From NCBI RefSeq assembly GCF_023856365.1, contig NC_064551.1, positions 14,793,027 to 14,857,026 on the forward strand: a stretch of DNA of 64,000 bases, given 5' to 3'. Source of the stretch: Brienomyrus brachyistius (Eukaryota; Chordata; Actinopteri; Osteoglossiformes; Mormyridae). This document shows, piece after piece, positions 61,942 through 64,000 of this stretch; position 1 is the stretch's first letter; every line of letters begins with the position of its first letter. The notes under the pieces were generated by a model. The model ran no database searches, had not been told where the DNA came from, and saw only the letters and a list, made by a program, of their open reading frames with translations. A program made the translations under genes and the position numbers.

Positions 61942-62329
61942 TATTGAAAATATAGACATGCTGCATATATCATTTTTGCTTTGATTTGAGGATGGGAGGA
62001 TGGGAGTGCTGAACAGGGGCTTTTCGGAGTAAGACATAAAATGATACTTTATAGGACCCGAGAGAAGTTCTTTTAGAAACAGGAGTGAGGAATAAACAGA
62101 GAACGCATGATGGGTATGATATGTGCAAATGGGTCACAAGGTTGGCTGTGTGCTTAGGCATGTGAGAGCAGACTCCTGACTTTGCCCGAGTCCTTAGATG
62201 TTTCCATTTTAGGTAAAACTCTTCACAGCTGATTTTCCTAAAGCTAAAGAAAACATTCAAAACAGAAAAAAATGCAATTTTCCTCTAACGTATTTCCCAG
62301 AAAATTAACTTCTGGGTACTTGAATGTAA

Positions 62330-62652
62330 GCTGATCATGTACAGTACGACCAGAAAACCTCACAAGACGAACTCCAAGTGGGAAACAAAATCTGGTTGGT
62401 TTCAGGCAACCAACCTCAACACAAAGACTCTCCAGGAAGCTTCTACCACGCTAGTCGGGACCGTATGATATCATGGACAAACTGTCACCTGTGGCTTATC
62501 GAATCAGAACCAACAGAGACACCCAAGAAACATGCCTCCAGTGTTTTTATCGGAATCAAATCAAGACGTACCAAGCCCAGAGAAAGCCTGAAACAGCCAC
62601 CAACCAGTCTTCTCTGGACAGCGCTCCAGACGAAGCCAGCAGCTTGGAATAA
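62330..62652 (+). pseudogene. Retroelement integrase C-terminal remnant (GPY/F type)
   Basis: One frame carries LQVGNKIWL, the start of the integrase C-terminal domain seen in Gypsy-type and gamma-like elements. A second frame slightly downstream carries GPYDIMDKLSPVAYRI, matching the GPY/F module. The two lie in different frames, with a TAA just before the first and a TAG just before the second, so the gene is broken. It marks the 3' end of pol and the + orientation of the provirus. Confidence 0.75.
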
Positions 62653-63260
62653 GCCACATTCCAACCAAAAAGGAGGACAACTTTTCCAACTGAAATCTCA
62701 CCAAAACCCCCAAGAGGGAAGAACAAAGAGAAAGGGAAGGAGAGACGGTCACAGATAGGGTAGACCAAGGTGGCGAGCTTGACTACTGCTATCTGGGTGA
62801 TCTTGAGGTTTTGTTTATCTGTTTGTTTGTTTTGATAACTTCTCATTTTATTTGGTTGTTGTTTTTGCTAAGGACCTGGGGTGCCTCACGCGTGCCCGGG
62901 AAATTACTGAAGAGGATCCGGTTCTGCACTTTTCTTTGTCCTGTTTGTTTCTTTACAATTGCTCTCTGGCCGAGAATTGTTGCCCACTATACTTTGCACC
63001 AGCGTACACAACATTCAGTCTTGACTCACTCCCTCACTCCTAATTCGGTCCTTATTTTCTATCCCCTTACCACTAGGATGACGCTGCCCAGCTACTAGCC
63101 TTACTCAGCCAGGAGGGGTGAGGCCCCAGTCCAAGAGGGCATCTCTTGGGCCTCCATCAGGCATTGTCTGCCGGGAACAGCCCGGTCTCTTGATTACTAA
63201 CTGTTATACCCACATACAGCGAGTATTCATCTGACGATATCGACCGAGCCTATTACCTCC
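62653..63260. other. Provirus sequence between integrase remnant and 3' ORF
   Basis: Open frames of 60-96 codons on both strands, none recognised. This is the expected place for env or a deleted env. Confidence 0.35.
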
Positions 63261-63590
63261 ATGAGAGACCCCAATCTAGTGGAACAGGTGTCCGATGAAC
63301 CCAGGATGCCATGCATCATGCTGCCGTGGACACTACCCACATGCTGGAGCAGTTACCCAACGACCGTGAACCAAGCTGAGTCCAATCGACAGCCCAAGAG
63401 GTTCCTGGACGCCCTGCTGGGAGCTGCATTGGGTTCACCACTCCTTGCTGTGCCAGGAGACAGGCTCCAGCCCCTGCACTCGTCTCCCATCCATCCTGTC
63501 ACTATACCACCCAGAGTGCTGAACAACGAGATGTTTCATGTGCCTCGTCGCATGTGGATGATCCTGTTTCAACTTCCGTCGCCTGATTGA
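63261..63590 (+). pseudogene. 3' ORF, possible env fragment (109 codons)
   Basis: ATG-initiated frame ending 33 bases before the LTR-proximal polypurine region. A dibasic PKR is followed by a hydrophobic Ala/Leu/Gly-rich run (FLDALLGAALGS), which loosely resembles a cleavage site plus fusion peptide in envelope proteins. No transmembrane subunit, heptad repeats or disulphide motif follow, so at most a small remnant is present. The resemblance may be chance. Confidence 0.2.
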
Positions 63591-63610
63591 TGGCAATGCC
63601 ACAATCAGCC

Positions 63611-63623
63611 GAAAGGGGGGATA
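63611..63623 (+). promoter_or_regulatory. Polypurine tract before the 3' LTR
   Basis: GAAAGGGGGGATA directly precedes TGTAGG at 63624. A purine run at this place is the plus-strand primer site of LTR elements and fixes the LTR start. Confidence 0.75.
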
Positions 63624-64000
63624 TGTAGGATCACACATGCACATATCACAAAGCTTAAATTCCAGGTGGCCTGAGACAAGGCCTACCCTGGTACGAGAGG
63701 CACACATTGGCCTAGGCCTCAAAGGGGGTTCGTGACCCCACACACACGGACACGCTTAAACACACACAGATAACAAGGGAGACCAGCACTCCAACTTTTA
63801 TTGCTCAAAGTTTTAACGACCTACAGCAGTAACTGTACAAAACAAAAGACCATCAGCCCGAAGAGAGGCAGAGAACATCAGCCCAAGAGAAGAGAAGCCC
63901 ACAAGAAGCCCTCCTGAAGCCTGCCAGTGAAAGCCCAGCTGGACAGAGAACTGCAACCAAGCCCAAGATTCACCAGGAGAGAGAATCAGAGGGGCTCCAC
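63624..64000 (+). mobile_element. 3' LTR of provirus, cut by window end, internally deleted
   Basis: 63624-63826 aligns with 53698-53900 of the 5' LTR, with about eight mismatches in 203 bases by eye. About 12 unrelated bases (63827-63838) follow, then alignment resumes at about 54679 of the 5' LTR and continues to the window end. About 780 bases, including the TATA box, are therefore missing. Confidence 0.9.

Larger units (their letters stand above)
55580..63623 (+). mobile_element. Internal region of decayed ERV/Gypsy-like LTR element
   Basis: 8,044 bp between two LTRs in the same orientation, absent from the corresponding site in units 1 and 2. About 2.2 kb is later insertions (Tc1-like 58618-60593 with a SINE inside, SINE 61050-61160), and a LINE relic adds about 0.4 kb. 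An integrase C-terminal relic (62330-62652) and a polypurine tract at the 3' end fix orientation and type. I find no reverse transcriptase, protease or convincing gag, and no primer-binding site I can assign to a tRNA. Much of pol must be deleted or decayed. The family, retrovirus-like or Gypsy-like, cannot be settled from this. Confidence 0.82.
41281..64000. repeat. Tandem unit 3 (type A', partial) with an inserted provirus
   Basis: Collinear with unit 1 from 41281 to 55579, then departs from both other units exactly at the LTR 3' end. It is near-identical to unit 1 up to about 52.9 kb; differences become more frequent after that. The remainder of the unit, corresponding to unit 1 after 14293, would be expected beyond the 3' LTR and outside the window. 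Confidence 0.93.

Overview
The window is eukaryotic, almost certainly from a ray-finned fish. It has no dense operon-like coding and no conserved multi-exon gene that I can recognise. It is full of repeats typical of fish genomes: tRNA-derived SINEs with trinucleotide tails, SINEs with an (ATGG)n tail, Tc1-like DNA transposons, MITEs, a LINE relic and an LTR retroelement. The (ATGG)n SINE resembles repeats I recall from mormyrid and other early-branching teleost genomes, but species assignment is only a guess.

The dominant structure is a tandem array of about 20-21 kb units. Position 1 recurs at 20204 and at 41281, so there are two complete periods (1-20203, 20,203 bp; 20204-41280, 21,077 bp) and a third unit that runs off the window. 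Units 1 and 3 share a SINE and identical-length minisatellite arrays that unit 2 lacks. Unit 2 carries two private SINEs and expanded minisatellites. The order is therefore A-B-A', which suggests a higher-order duplication, gene conversion or an assembly artefact.

Layout of one unit (unit 1 coordinates): tRNA-SINE (271-507); small hairpin repeats (771-863, 2086-2187); 5' fragment of a Tc1 element (3223-3640); a compact candidate transcription unit with CCAAT box, TATA box, ATG, an ORF built from coding-length minisatellites and a poly(A) signal (4804-5800); a 2.1 kb element with ~200 bp terminal inverted repeats (5849-7955); an (ATGG)n SINE (8093-8454); a 40-bp repeat (about 9599-9669); an unassigned ORF plus a 33-bp minisatellite (10235-11150); a 1.88 kb solo LTR (12413-14293); older SINE fragments and two MITEs (14490-18362); and a tRNA-like relic and AT-rich sequence to the end.

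The third unit departs from the others exactly at the 3' end of the LTR. Units 1 and 2 have a solo LTR; unit 3 has a 5' LTR (53698-55579), 8.0 kb of internal sequence (55580-63623), a polypurine tract and the start of a 3' LTR (63624-64000). The internal sequence is decayed. It holds an integrase C-terminal relic, a nested Tc1 element that itself contains a SINE, a LINE relic, another SINE and a 46-bp repeat array. One tandem locus thus shows both an unexcised provirus and its solo-LTR products.

No gene of established function is intact in the window. The most gene-like object is the minisatellite ORF, whose coding status is open.
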